From Saccharothrix espanaensis DSM 44229 (GTDB lineage: Bacteria > Actinomycetota > Actinomycetes > Mycobacteriales > Pseudonocardiaceae), in NCBI RefSeq assembly GCF_000328705.1, contig NC_019673.1, positions 9,296,654 through 9,360,653 of the forward strand: a stretch of DNA of 64,000 bases. Direction: 5' to 3'. The notes beneath the pieces were generated by a model. It did not search any database, had not been told where the DNA came from, and saw only the letters and a program-made list of their open reading frames with translations. Each line of letters starts with the position of its first letter. Position 1 is the first letter of the stretch. A program made the translations under genes and the position numbers. Positions 18,085-27,445 of this stretch are shown here, piece after piece.

Positions 18085-19523
18085 GCCTGGAACTCCTGAA
18101 CCGCCAACGCCATCACCTTGTCCTGGGTCGTGCCGGCGGGCAGCTCGCCCGCCACCCGGCCGTGCGCCATCACCACGATCCGGTCGCTCATCCCGATCAC
18201 CTCGGGCAGGTCGGAGGAGACCAGCAGCACGGCGCGGCCGGCCGCGGTCATCCGGTTGACCAGCTCGTAGATCTCGACCTTCGCGCCGACGTCCACGCCG
18301 CGCGTCGGCTCGTCGAGCACCAGCACCTTCGGGTCGGCCATCAGCCACTTGCCGATGACGACCTTCTGCTGGTTGCCGCCGGAGAGTTCGCCGACCGGCC
18401 GGTCCAGCCCGGCGGTGCGCACGCGCAGCGCGGCGGCCATCTCCCGGGCCCGCCGGCGCTGGCCGACCCGGTCCACCAGGCCCGACCGGGCGGTGGTGCG
18501 CAGGGTGACCAGGCCGAGGTTGTCGCCGACGGTCGAGGTGAGCACCAGGCCCTGGCCCTTGCGGTCCTCGGGGACCAGGCCGAGCCCGGCCCGCAGCGCC
18601 GCGCCCACGTCGTGGCCGGGCAGCGGGCGGCCGGCGACCTCGACCCGGCCCGAGTCGTAGCGGTCGACGCCGAACGCCGCGCGCACCACCTCGGTGCGGC
18701 CGGCGCCGACCAGGCCCGCGATGCCGACCACCTCACCGGCGCGGACCTGGAACGACACGTCGTGGAACGCGCCGGCGCGGGTCAGGCCCTCGACCGAGAG
18801 CAAGACCTCGCCGGGCCGCTCGCGGCGGCGCGGGTACTGCTCGGCGATGGTCCGGCCGACCATCAGCTCGATCATCCGCTCGACGGTCGCGCCGCGCGGC
18901 AGGGTGCCGACGCTGCGGCCGTCGCGCAGGACGGTGATCCGGTCGGCGACGCGCCGGATCTCGTCGAGGTGGTGGGTGATGAACACCAGGCCGACGCCCT
19001 GCTCGCGCAGGCCGGCCACGATGCCCAGCAGCCGGTCGGTCTCGGTGTCGGTGAGCACGGCGGTCGGCTCGTCCAGCACCAGCACCTGGGCGTCGAGGTC
19101 GAGGGCGCGGGCGATCTCGACCATCTGCTGCCCGGCGATGCCGAGGTCGCCGACCGGGGTGTCCGGGTCCACCGCGAGGCCGACCCGGTCCAGCAGGCGC
19201 CGGGCGTCGTGTCGCATTCGCGCTTTGTCGACAAATCCCCACCGGCGCGGCGGGCGGCCGAGGAACAGGTTCTCCGCGACCGAGAGCCGGGGGACCAGGG
19301 CGAGTTCCTGGTGGATCACCGCGAGCCGGGTGCCCGGTGCGCGGTGCACCGTTCCACGGTCCGGGGCGTGGACGCCCGCGAGGATCTTGACCAGCGTGGA
19401 CTTGCCCGCGCCGTTCTCGCCGAGCAGGACGTGCACCTCGCCCGGCCGCACGTCGAAGTCCACCCCGTCGAGGGCCTTGACCCCGGTGAAGCTCTTGGTG
19501 ATGCCCCGGGCGCTAAGCAGCAC
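18081..19523 (-). CDS. rbsA: Ribose ABC transporter ATPase (two ABC domains)
   Basis: The 480-residue protein has two fused ATP-binding cassettes. The first carries Walker A LLGENGAGKSTLVKIL, signature-like LGIAGQQMVEIARAL and Walker B VLVLDEPTAVL. The second has the degenerate Walker A typical of sugar importers (GLVGAGRTEVVRAAFG), signature LSGGNQQKVVIGKWL and Walker B VLVLDEPTRGVDVGAK. The GTG start at 19521-19523 overlaps the end of rbsR by 11 bp. It powers ribose uptake through RbsC. Confidence 0.95.
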   Translation of the reverse strand: MLLSARGITKSFTGVKALDGVDFDVRPGEVHVLLGENGAGKSTLVKILAGVHAPDRGTVHRAPGTRLAVIHQELALVPRLSVAENLFLGRPPRRWGFVDKARMRHDARRLLDRVGLAVDPDTPVGDLGIAGQQMVEIARALDLDAQVLVLDEPTAVLTDTETDRLLGIVAGLREQGVGLVFITHHLDEIRRVADRITVLRDGRSVGTLPRGATVERMIELMVGRTIAEQYPRRRERPGEVLLSVEGLTRAGAFHDVSFQVRAGEVVGIAGLVGAGRTEVVRAAFGVDRYDSGRVEVAGRPLPGHDVGAALRAGLGLVPEDRKGQGLVLTSTVGDNLGLVTLRTTARSGLVDRVGQRRRAREMAAALRVRTAGLDRPVGELSGGNQQKVVIGKWLMADPKVLVLDEPTRGVDVGAKVEIYELVNRMTAAGRAVLLVSSDLPEVIGMSDRIVVMAHGRVAGELPAGTTQDKVMALAVQEFQA

Positions 19524-20496
19524 CGGTCGCCTCCCCGCAGGAGCCGCGCACCACCAGGCGCGCGCTGAGCCGGACGTCGGCCGGCTGCTCGCCCGCGATC
19601 AGCGCGAGCAGGCTGCGCGCGGCGGCCCGGCCCATCTCCACGGTCGGCTGGGCGACGACCGTGATCGGCGGGTCGAGCAGCGGGAACCACGGCTGGTCGT
19701 CGTAGACGGCCAGGCCCACGTCGGCCGGGACCTTCAGCTCGCGGCGGCGCAGCTCTTCGAGCGCGCCCAGGCCCATCAGGTTGTCCATCGCGACCAGGGC
19801 GGTCGGCCGGTCGGGCAGGTCGAGCAGCTCGGCGGCGGCACGGGCCCCGCTCTCCCGGCGGAAGTCGCCGTGCACGACCGCCAGGTCCAGCCCGCCGCGG
19901 CCGAACTGCTCCAGCCGCTCCCGGCCGGTGCTGGTGTCGGCGGGGCCGGCGATCACGCCGACCCGGCGGTGGCCGGCGGCCCGCAGCGCGTCGGCGAGGT
20001 CCGCGAGCGCTTGCGCGCCGTCCGCGCGGACCACCGGGCAGGCCGCGCCCTCCACCGTGCGGTCCAGCAGGACCAGCGGCACGTCCGCGGCCTCGACCTC
20101 GGCGATCCACGACGGGTCGTCGGTCGCCGGGCACACCAGCAGGCCGTCCACCCGGCGGTCGAGCAGGGTGCGGACGTAGGTGGCCTGCTGGTCGGCGGAC
20201 TCGTCGGCGTTGGCGACGATCACGCAGTAGCCGTGCGCGCGGGCCTCCTCCTCGACCGCGCGGGCGATCTCGGCGAAGAACGGGTTCACCAGGTCGCTGA
20301 TCACCAGGCCGAGCGTCGTGGTGGCGGTGGTGCGCAGGCTGCGCGCCAGCGCGTTCGGCCGGTAGCCGAGCTCGTCGACGGCGGCCAGGACGCGGCTCCG
20401 GGTCTCCTCGGTGGGCGCGGCGTGGCCGTTGAGGACGCGGGACACGGTCGCGGTCGAGACGCCGGCGTGCTGCGCGACGTCCTTGATCGTGGTCAC
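19513..20496 (-). CDS. rbsR: LacI-family repressor of the ribose operon
   Basis: The 327-residue protein opens with a classic LacI helix-turn-helix and hinge (TTIKDVAQHAGVSTATVSRVLNG) followed by a sugar-binding core. An in-frame GTG seven codons upstream (20517) exists, but the GTG at 20494-20496 is preferred: GAGGAGGT lies 7 nt before it and it gives the usual LacI N-terminus. It is the first gene of rbsRACBKD, and its operators lie just upstream, so it is probably autoregulated and released by ribose or a phosphorylated form. Confidence 0.93.
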   Translation of the reverse strand: MTTIKDVAQHAGVSTATVSRVLNGHAAPTEETRSRVLAAVDELGYRPNALARSLRTTATTTLGLVISDLVNPFFAEIARAVEEEARAHGYCVIVANADESADQQATYVRTLLDRRVDGLLVCPATDDPSWIAEVEAADVPLVLLDRTVEGAACPVVRADGAQALADLADALRAAGHRRVGVIAGPADTSTGRERLEQFGRGGLDLAVVHGDFRRESGARAAAELLDLPDRPTALVAMDNLMGLGALEELRRRELKVPADVGLAVYDDQPWFPLLDPPITVVAQPTVEMGRAAARSLLALIAGEQPADVRLSARLVVRGSCGEATGAA

Positions 20497-20520
20497 GCTG
20501 CGCACCTCCTCGGTCACGTG

Positions 20521-20552
20521 GTATCGATTACAGGGGTTAGTTAATCGGTTAC
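20521..20552. promoter_or_regulatory. Paired LacI-type operators upstream of rbsR
   Basis: Two imperfect palindromes with a central CG are present: GTATCGATTAC at 20521-20531 and GTTAATCGGTTAC at about 20540-20552. Their central CG steps (20525-20526 and 20546-20547) are 21 bp apart, two helical turns, suiting binding of two dimers on one DNA face. They are AT-rich islands in very GC-rich DNA. Confidence 0.6.
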
Positions 20553-20661
20553 ACAGGGGGCGTTGTCAAGTGTTTCGATTCAGCGCCCGTGACCTGTTCG
20601 GTACGCCCGGTTGAGTAGAGGTACGGATCCGGATACCCCCGATCGAGGCGAACCTGGTCAC

Positions 20662-22602
20662 ATGACCGGACCGGACCCCTTGCTCAAGCTGGCGGAAGAA
20701 CTCGGCCACCTCGGTCGCCGACTGGAAGCGGTGGGCGTGGAGCTGCGGGCCGTCCGCACCCCGACGACCACCACCCCACCCGAGCCCGCCGCCACCCCGG
20801 TCCCGACTCCCGCACCCGCCGCGCCCGCACCCACCGCGCCCGCCCCGACTCCGGTGATGGCCGCGCCACAGTGGGCCGGGGCGACCGGGTCCGGCTACGG
20901 GCAGCCCGCGTACCCGCCGCCGGCGTGGCCCCACCCGATGCAGCACCCGACCCCCCAGCACCCCGCCCCCCAGCAGCCGATGCCGCAACCGCTTCAACCG
21001 CCGTTCCCGCAGGCCGGGCCGGCGCCGTGGAGCGGTGTGCCGGTGGCCCCGCGCCCGCCGCGCACCACGCTGTTCGACCGGCTGAGCAAGCCCGGCGCGG
21101 GCAGCAGGCTGCTGGCCTGGGTCGGTGGCGCGGTCACCCTGCTCGGCGTGGTGATGCTGCTGGTCCTGGCCGTGCAGCGGGGCTACCTGGGCCCGGTGCC
21201 GCGCGTGGTCGGCGGCGCGCTGCTCGGCGCGGCGCTGATCGGGATCGCGCTGCGGCTGCACCGCACCGAGACCGCGCGCACCGGCGCGTTCGCCGTCGCC
21301 GCCACCGGGTTCGCGGTGCTCTACCTCGACGTCGTCGCCGCCACCTCGATCTACGACTACCTGCCGGAGGGCGCGGGCCTGGCGGCCGGGCTGGCCGTCG
21401 CGGCCGGCGGTCTGCTGCTGGCGATGCGTTGGGACTCGGTCGCGTTCGCGGTCGGCGTGGTCGGCGCGGGCGCGGTCTGCGCGCCGGTCCTGACCGCCGG
21501 GTTCACCCCGCTGCTGGTGGCGTTCCTGCTGGTGCTGAAGATGGCCGCGAGCCCGGTGCACCTCAAGCGGAACTGGCCGGCGCTCGCCGTCACGGCCGGT
21601 GTCCCGCCGCTGGTCGCCACCGTGCTCGCCCTCGGCCGGACCGAGGACCAGGTGGTGCTCTCGGTGATCGCGCTGGCCGCCGCGGTGGTCGGCGTGGCCG
21701 CGGCGGTGCTGACCGCCCGGGTCCGCCCCGACGACCGGACTGCCCTGGGCCTGGCGATCGGCTCGCCGCTGCCCGCGCTGCTCACCACCGCCGTGCTGGA
21801 CCGGACCTGGGCCGCCGGCCTGGCGGGCGTGATCGCCGCGCTGATGCTGGCGCTGTGGCTGTTCGGCCGCAAGTCGCTGCCCGCGCCGTTCGCCGCCGGA
21901 GTCGCCGGCGTCGGGGTGTTCGCGCTGTTCGTCACCACGACGGTGGCGCTCGACGCGAGCCCGCGCGCGGCGGTCGTGCTGGGGGAGGCGCTGGTGCTGG
22001 CGGTGCTGGCGACCCGGCTGCAATCGCGCGGGTCGCTGCTCGGCGCGGCGCTGTTCGGCGGGGTCGGGCTGGTGCTGACCACCGCGCACGTGGTGCCGCT
22101 GCGACTGCTGCTCGTCCAGCAGGCCGAGCAGATCGGCACCGGCCGGCTGCTCACCGGGCTGCTGACCTCGGTCGTGCTGCTGGTGCTGGCGGTCGTCCTG
22201 GCCTGGGCGGCGGCCCGGCTCGGGGTGCTCGCGCGGCACCCCGCGCCGTGGATCGGGATCGGGCTGGTCGTGCTGTACGCGGCGGCCGGCGTGGTGATGT
22301 GCGGTGCGCTGTCGGTGTCGCAGAGCGTGACCGGATTCCTGTTCGGCCACACGGTCGTCACCGTGTCGTGGACGGTGGCCGCGCTGGTGCTGCTGGTCCG
22401 GGGCATCGACGTCCGGTCGCTGCGGGTCGCGGGGCTGGTCCTGGTCGGTGCGGCGGTGGCGAAACTGCTGCTCTTCGACCTGTCCGCACTCGACGGGATC
22501 GCCCGGGTGCTGGCCTTCATCGGGGCCGGCCTGGTCCTGCTGACGGCGGGCACCCGTTACGCCAAGCTGGTGGCAACGCGACGAATTTCGGCCAATTCGT
22601 AG
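20662..22602 (+). CDS. DUF2339 multi-pass membrane protein
   Basis: The 646-residue protein has a short N-terminal helix (LLKLAEELGHLGRRLEAV), a Pro/Ala-rich linker (~35-135) and then a long series of hydrophobic helices (perhaps 16-18) to the C-terminus, as in DUF2339 proteins. The ATG at 20662 is chosen over an upstream in-frame start because the helix begins there and GAGG lies upstream. The biochemical function of DUF2339 is unknown. Confidence 0.8.
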   Translation: MTGPDPLLKLAEELGHLGRRLEAVGVELRAVRTPTTTTPPEPAATPVPTPAPAAPAPTAPAPTPVMAAPQWAGATGSGYGQPAYPPPAWPHPMQHPTPQHPAPQQPMPQPLQPPFPQAGPAPWSGVPVAPRPPRTTLFDRLSKPGAGSRLLAWVGGAVTLLGVVMLLVLAVQRGYLGPVPRVVGGALLGAALIGIALRLHRTETARTGAFAVAATGFAVLYLDVVAATSIYDYLPEGAGLAAGLAVAAGGLLLAMRWDSVAFAVGVVGAGAVCAPVLTAGFTPLLVAFLLVLKMAASPVHLKRNWPALAVTAGVPPLVATVLALGRTEDQVVLSVIALAAAVVGVAAAVLTARVRPDDRTALGLAIGSPLPALLTTAVLDRTWAAGLAGVIAALMLALWLFGRKSLPAPFAAGVAGVGVFALFVTTTVALDASPRAAVVLGEALVLAVLATRLQSRGSLLGAALFGGVGLVLTTAHVVPLRLLLVQQAEQIGTGRLLTGLLTSVVLLVLAVVLAWAAARLGVLARHPAPWIGIGLVVLYAAAGVVMCGALSVSQSVTGFLFGHTVVTVSWTVAALVLLVRGIDVRSLRVAGLVLVGAAVAKLLLFDLSALDGIARVLAFIGAGLVLLTAGTRYAKLVATRRISANS

Positions 22603-22889
22603 CACTCGGGATCCAAAACGCCCCACCTTGCGTCAACCTGGTGGTAGTTCTACGTCGTCGGGGGAACAGGCCACCGGTGCACAGCACCGGCAGGAGTCCG
22701 GCGTCGGTCGTTTCGCCCCCCGAGCGACCGGCGCCGGACGCACTTGTGGGGGCGGGCGCTGCCGCCCGCCCCGCCGTCGCGGGCGGCAGTCGACTCGACG
22801 CGCCGCAGGTGTCACCCGTTCCAGCGAGAAAGTCACTCGACGGTAGGACCACGCTCGCCGGTCCCGTCGACAGGTGTTCCGATTTGTGC

Positions 22890-23885
22890 ATGGCCATCCG
22901 ACGAGCGGTCCTCGGCATCGCGGTCCTCGTCTGCTGCACGCTCGCCTTCCAGATCCCCGCACCCACCATCGTCACGGTGGCCGGCGCGCAGGTGCAGAAG
23001 GCGTACGTGATCGCCCGCGGCGGTCTGGTCCAGGTGCTGGACACCCACACCGGCGCGGTCCTCACGCACGACGACACGGGCGCGTGGACGACGGGCGCGG
23101 CCGTGTCGGCGGAAGGCCGCCGGGTCTACGTGGTCAACGGCTGGGCCGGCGCCGTCACGGCCCTCGAACCCGGTGCGGGCGTGGTGGACCGCATCGACAC
23201 GGGTGTCCAGCTGGCGCAGGCGGTGCTGAGCCCGGACGGGGAACGCCTGTACGTCACCGGGAGCGGGATGGTCGCCGTGCTCCGGCCGGAGCCGCTGGGG
23301 GTGCTGGCGGTGACGCGGGTGGGCCGGCAGCCGCAGGGCATCGCGATCGCGCCGGACGGCGAGGAGCTGTACGTGGCCAACGCGCAGGACGGCACGGTCA
23401 GCGTCGTGGACACCAAGTCCGCCTCGGTGATCACCACCGTCGAGCTGGGCGGCCTGCCGCAGCAGGTCGCCTTCGCGCCGGACGGCGGCCTGGTCTACGT
23501 CAGCTCGCTGCACCTGGGCGACAAGCCCGGCACGATCACCGCGATCGACGCCAGGACGCGCAAGGCGGTGTGGTCCATGCCGGTGGGGCAGGGCGCGGGC
23601 AGCGTCGCGGTGACCCCGGACAGCCGGCACGTCTACGTGGCGCTGGACCGGACCGTGGCGGTGCTCGACACCGCCACCGGGACCACGTCCACGTTGGACC
23701 TCGCCGTGAAGGGCCTGGCCATCGCCCCCGGCGACCGCCGGGTCTTCCTGGCCGCGGGCAAGACCACGACCCTGTTGGACAGCGCGGACAACTCGGTGCT
23801 GGCGACCTTCCACCTCAGCGGCCTCAACGACGACGGCCGCGGCGTCGAAGCCACGGCCGTCGCGTTCGAACCCCCGCCGGGCTAG
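22890..23885 (+). CDS. Secreted YVTN-type beta-propeller protein
   Basis: The 331-residue protein has a signal peptide (MAIRRAVLGIAVLVCCTLAF...) and repeated blade motifs of the YVTN/YncE family: ERLYVTGSGMVAVL, EELYVANAQDGTVSVVD, GLVYVSSLHLGD and RHVYVALDRTVAVLD. Such proteins are extracellular seven-bladed propellers, often of unknown ligand. The ~290 bp before it shows no recognisable gene. It converges with the MMPL transporter across a 13-bp repeat array. Confidence 0.82.
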   Translation: MAIRRAVLGIAVLVCCTLAFQIPAPTIVTVAGAQVQKAYVIARGGLVQVLDTHTGAVLTHDDTGAWTTGAAVSAEGRRVYVVNGWAGAVTALEPGAGVVDRIDTGVQLAQAVLSPDGERLYVTGSGMVAVLRPEPLGVLAVTRVGRQPQGIAIAPDGEELYVANAQDGTVSVVDTKSASVITTVELGGLPQQVAFAPDGGLVYVSSLHLGDKPGTITAIDARTRKAVWSMPVGQGAGSVAVTPDSRHVYVALDRTVAVLDTATGTTSTLDLAVKGLAIAPGDRRVFLAAGKTTTLLDSADNSVLATFHLSGLNDDGRGVEATAVAFEPPPG

Positions 23886-23894
23886 CACCCCCAC

Positions 23895-23946
23895 CCGGCA
23901 GCCCTGCCCGGCAGCCCCGTCCGGCAGCCCCGTCCGGCAGCCCCGT
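23895..23946. repeat. 13-bp tandem repeats, four copies, between convergent genes
   Basis: Units of CCGGCAGCCCCGT start at 23895 (with two changes), 23908, 23921 and 23934. The last three are identical. The array sits 10 bp after the YVTN gene stop and before the MMPL stop. A second, unrelated 13-bp array is at 36721. Confidence 0.92.
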
Positions 23947-23982
23947 CCGGCCGGACAGAGCCGCCCGGCTGGACCCGGGCGG

Positions 23983-26091
23983 CTAGACCCGGGCGGGCAC
24001 CCGCTCCTCCTCGACCGGCGGCGCGTCCTCGTGGATCGCGAGCCGCTCCTGGATCCGGCGCAACGGCCCGGGAGCCCACCACGCGGCGTCGCCGAGCAGC
24101 TTGAGCACGGCCGGCACGAGCAGCATCCGGACCACCGTGGCGTCCAGCGCCAGGGCCAGGATCATCCCGACGCCGACGAACCGCATCATCGTGATCTGGG
24201 AGAACGCGAACGCCCCGGTCACCACGATCAGCAGCAGCGCGGCGGCGGTGATCACCCGCCCGGTCTTGGCCAGGCCCGCCGTCACCGCCTCCTCGGTGGA
24301 CGCGCCGCGACCGCGCGCCTCGACCATGCGGGACAGCAGGAACACCTCGTAGTCGGTGGACAGGCCGAACACCATGGCGGCCATCAGCACCACGATCCCG
24401 GATTCCAGCGGCGCGGGCGTGACGCCGAGCAGCGACGCCCCGTGGCCGTCCTGGAACACCCAGACCAGCACGCCGAAGGTGGCCGAGAGCGACAGCGCCG
24501 ACACCACGACCGCCTTGATCGGCAGCAGGACCGAGCCGAACGCCAGGAACATCAGCACGAACGTCGCGCCGACCAGCAGCAGCACCATCCACGGCAGCTT
24601 GTCCTTGATGGCGTCCAGGCTGTCGGACACCATCGCCGTGCTGCCGCCGACGAGCACCTCGCCGGAGCCGGGCGGGGCGAGCGCGCGGACGTCCTTGAGC
24701 GCCTGCTTGGACTCGTCGGAGAGCTGGTCGTGCTCCAGCCCGGCGTTGAGCAGCCACACCCCGTTGTTCGGCTCGGCCCCGATCCGGACCTCGCCGACGC
24801 CGGGCACGTCCCCGACCTCGGCGATGAACGCCTGCACGTCGGCCTGCGCCGGGTCGCCGGTGAGCACGACCTTCATCCCGCCGGACGCGAGCCCGGCGAA
24901 GTCCCGGTTCACCGTCTCGGCGGCGACCCGCGCGGCGTTGCCCTCGGGCAGCACCTTCTCGCTGACCTCGCCGAACTGCACGCCCAGGAACGGCGCGCCG
25001 AGCGCCACCAGCACGCCGACGATCGGCAGCGCGAACAGCACGGGCCGCTTCATCACCCGGCCGGCGAGCTTGCGCCAGCCCTGCTCCGAGGGCACCTTGT
25101 CGCGCCGCCACGGCACGGACAGCTTGTCGACCCGGTGGCCGAGGATGCCCAGCAGCGCGGGCAGCAGGGTCAGCGACACCAGCGCGGCGATCGCGACCGC
25201 GGACATGCCGCCGTAGCTGAGCGACTTGAGGAACCCGTGCGGGAACAGCAGCAGCCCGGACAGCGCGATCACCAGCAGGGTGGCCGAGAAGGCGACCGTG
25301 CGGCCGGCCGACAGCACGGTCCGCTTGACGGCGTCCTCGGTGCTGCGCCCGGCGGCCAGTTCCTCCCGGAACCGGCCGACCATGAACAACCCGTAGTCGA
25401 TCGCCATGCCCAGGCCGAGCAGGCTGGCGACGTTGACGGCGAACGAGTTCACCTCCGTGCCCAGCGACACCGCGTGCAGCACGCCGAGCGAGCCCATGAT
25501 GGACAGGCCGCCGACGGCGACCGGCAGCGACGCGGCGACCAGGCCGCCGAAGATGATCACCAGCAGGATCAGCACGATCGGCAGCGACACGGCCTCCGCC
25601 TTGGCCATGTCCGACGCCGACATGTCGTTGATCGCCTTCTGGGTCGGCACCAGCCCACCGACCTGCTGGGTCACCCCGTCGACCGCCAGCCGGTCGGCGA
25701 TCTGCTCGTACTGCTTGACGTGCGTGTTGGAGTCGCTGCCGCGCAACGTGATCGCAACCAGCGACTTGCCGGCCTCGGCGGAGGGCAGCGGCGGCTGCAC
25801 CTGGAGCACGGCGTCCTGCGGCAGCCCGGACAGGTGTTCGGAGATCCGGCCGAGCTGGGCCGGGTCGACCGTGTCGTAGACCACGACCACGTCGCCGCCC
25901 TGCCGGCCGAACGCGTCCTGGGCCACCTGGTTGGCGCGCGCGGACTCGCTCGACGGGGCGTCGTAGCCGCCCTGGCTGAGCTTGTCGAAGACGCCGAGCC
26001 CCCACACGCCGCCGGCCACCGCCAGCACCACCGTCGCGATCAGCACCACCCAGCGGCGGCGGTACGCCAGCGATCCCCAGTTCGCGAACAC
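23983..26091 (-). CDS. MMPL-family RND transporter
   Basis: The 702-residue protein has one N-terminal membrane helix (WVVLIATVVLAVAGGVWGLG), a large extracytoplasmic domain and two sets of membrane helices. Conserved MMPL patterns include GLGMAIDYGLFMVGRFREEL near residue 230 and MVFGLSTDYEVFLLSRMVE near residue 575. The aspartates in these helices are expected to serve proton coupling. It is divergent from a TetR gene with operator-like palindromes between them, so it is probably an inducible efflux pump or lipid exporter. The substrate is unknown. Confidence 0.92.
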   Translation of the reverse strand: MFANWGSLAYRRRWVVLIATVVLAVAGGVWGLGVFDKLSQGGYDAPSSESARANQVAQDAFGRQGGDVVVVYDTVDPAQLGRISEHLSGLPQDAVLQVQPPLPSAEAGKSLVAITLRGSDSNTHVKQYEQIADRLAVDGVTQQVGGLVPTQKAINDMSASDMAKAEAVSLPIVLILLVIIFGGLVAASLPVAVGGLSIMGSLGVLHAVSLGTEVNSFAVNVASLLGLGMAIDYGLFMVGRFREELAAGRSTEDAVKRTVLSAGRTVAFSATLLVIALSGLLLFPHGFLKSLSYGGMSAVAIAALVSLTLLPALLGILGHRVDKLSVPWRRDKVPSEQGWRKLAGRVMKRPVLFALPIVGVLVALGAPFLGVQFGEVSEKVLPEGNAARVAAETVNRDFAGLASGGMKVVLTGDPAQADVQAFIAEVGDVPGVGEVRIGAEPNNGVWLLNAGLEHDQLSDESKQALKDVRALAPPGSGEVLVGGSTAMVSDSLDAIKDKLPWMVLLLVGATFVLMFLAFGSVLLPIKAVVVSALSLSATFGVLVWVFQDGHGASLLGVTPAPLESGIVVLMAAMVFGLSTDYEVFLLSRMVEARGRGASTEEAVTAGLAKTGRVITAAALLLIVVTGAFAFSQITMMRFVGVGMILALALDATVVRMLLVPAVLKLLGDAAWWAPGPLRRIQERLAIHEDAPPVEEERVPARV

Positions 26092-26122
26092 GCGTCCTCC
26101 CAGGCTGATGCGTTACGGTGGC

Positions 26123-26196
26123 GTGAATGGCGTCAACTTTGTTAACGCCGTTCACTGAAGTCCAGGCCGAACGTACAACCGGTGAACACCGTTCAC
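26123..26196. promoter_or_regulatory. TetR-type operators between the MMPL and TetR genes
   Basis: A long imperfect inverted repeat runs from GTGAATGGCGTCAAC (26123) to GTTAACGCCGTTCAC (ending 26155). A second, perfect one, GTGAAC-ACC-GTTCAC, is at 26182-26196. Both share GTGAAC/GTTCAC arms, so they probably bind the same dimeric repressor, most likely the adjacent TetR protein. Confidence 0.65.
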
Positions 26197-26214
26197 AACC
26201 CGATGGGGTGACAT

Positions 26215-26955
26215 ATGACCGAGGCCACCCGCCGAGAGCGCCTCCGGGCCGAGACGGAGCGTGACATCCGCCGCCAGGCGCGTGCCCTGCTCGTGGCACA
26301 CGGCCGGGACGCCGTCACCCTGCGCGCGATCGCCCGCGAGCTGGGCATCACCGCCCCCGCGCTCTACCGGTACTACGACTCGCGCGAGGACCTGCTGCAC
26401 CACCTGGCCGACGACATCTGCACCGACCTCGCCCTGGAGCTCAACACCGGCCTCGCCCGGATCCCCGAGGACGACGTGACCGCGCAGGTCTACGCGGTGT
26501 GCCGGGGCTTCCGCCGCTGGGCGCTCGCGCACCCGCAGGAGTTCGCGCTGGTGTTCGCCTCCACCGAGACCACGCTCGGCGCGTGCGGCCCGGACGAGCG
26601 CCGCCAGGTCGGCGACCAGTTCGGCCGGGTCTTCCTGGAGGTGGCCGGGCGGCTGATCGCGAGCCACTCCGCGCACCACGACCAGGGCGGCGACGTGCCC
26701 GAGTCACTGCACGCCGACCTCACGGTGTTCCAGCAGGTCCTGATCGACACCGTCGGCGCGCGCGGCGTGCCGGCCGACACCGACCTGCTGCCGTTGAGCG
26801 CGGTCTACCACATCACCCAGTCCTGGGTCCGGCTCTACGGGCACGTCGCGCTGGAGGTGTTCGGCCGCTTCCCGTTCGCGGTGGCCAACCCGGAGCCGAT
26901 GTTCGACTCGATGCTCGCCCAGATCCTCGGCGAGATGGGCTTCACCGACGCGTAA
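26215..26955 (+). CDS. TetR-family repressor with WHG-type C-terminus
   Basis: The 246-residue protein has a TetR helix-turn-helix (ARALLVAHGRDAVTLRAIARELGIT followed by PALYRYYDSREDLLHHLADD, residues ~20-70). Its C-terminal domain (RRWALAHPQEFALVFAS) is of the WHG/TetR_C_13 type. It is divergent from the MMPL transporter, with paired palindromes between them, so it probably represses the pump and itself. It overlaps the convergent downstream gene by 14 bp. Confidence 0.9.
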   Translation: MTEATRRERLRAETERDIRRQARALLVAHGRDAVTLRAIARELGITAPALYRYYDSREDLLHHLADDICTDLALELNTGLARIPEDDVTAQVYAVCRGFRRWALAHPQEFALVFASTETTLGACGPDERRQVGDQFGRVFLEVAGRLIASHSAHHDQGGDVPESLHADLTVFQQVLIDTVGARGVPADTDLLPLSAVYHITQSWVRLYGHVALEVFGRFPFAVANPEPMFDSMLAQILGEMGFTDA

Positions 26956-27445
26956 CGGGGTCATCGCACACGACCGACAGAGCCGCCTCGGCCGCCGTTG
27001 TGGCCGCTTGCCTGGCCTTCGCCGCCGCGTCGTCGGCCACGTCCATCGCCTCCGACGCGATCCGCACCGCAGCCTGGGCGCGTCCGGCGGCGTCGTCGGC
27101 GTTCCTGGCCGCCTCCCGCGCCGCGTCGGCCTGCTCGTGCGCACCGGCCCGGCCGGCGACCTCGGCCTGGCGCGCGGCCGACTCACCGGCGGTCCGCGCC
27201 TGGGCACCGGCGTGGTAGGCGTCCTCCAGCACCCGCCCCGCCCGTTCGAGCTGCCCGATGTCGCCCAGCACGTCCGCCGCCTGCTCGAACAGCGTCCGCA
27301 CGTGCGACGTGCTCAACGTGATCTCGATGCCGTTGCCGATGGTCAGGAACGCCGACGACTCCTGACCGGCCCTCAGGTCGACACTCGTGCTGTCGTCCAG
27401 GTGGAGCCCCAAGCTCGTCACGATCCGGGTTTGCGCCCACGTCAT
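26942..27445 (-). CDS. Small beta/helical protein divergent from XRE/DUF397 cassette 2
   Basis: The 167-residue protein was not assigned to a named family. Residues ~1-60 are beta-rich (VDLRAGQESSAFLTIGNG; IEITLSTSHVRTLFE) and resemble the 70-residue protein at 3618-3830, which also faces an XRE/DUF397 cassette. Residues ~65-160 are a long Ala-rich segment with heptad-like spacing (AARQAEVAGRAGAHEQADAA), likely coiled coil. Its ATG overlaps the stop of a 15-codon upstream frame. Confidence 0.75.
   Translation of the reverse strand: MTWAQTRIVTSLGLHLDDSTSVDLRAGQESSAFLTIGNGIEITLSTSHVRTLFEQAADVLGDIGQLERAGRVLEDAYHAGAQARTAGESAARQAEVAGRAGAHEQADAAREAARNADDAAGRAQAAVRIASEAMDVADDAAAKARQAATTAAEAALSVVCDDPVTRR

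Noticed and set aside
20871..22880. Long plus-strand frame running into the YVTN protein
   Set aside because: It is a +2 shadow of the DUF2339 gene; the YVTN protein has its own signal peptide beginning at 22890.
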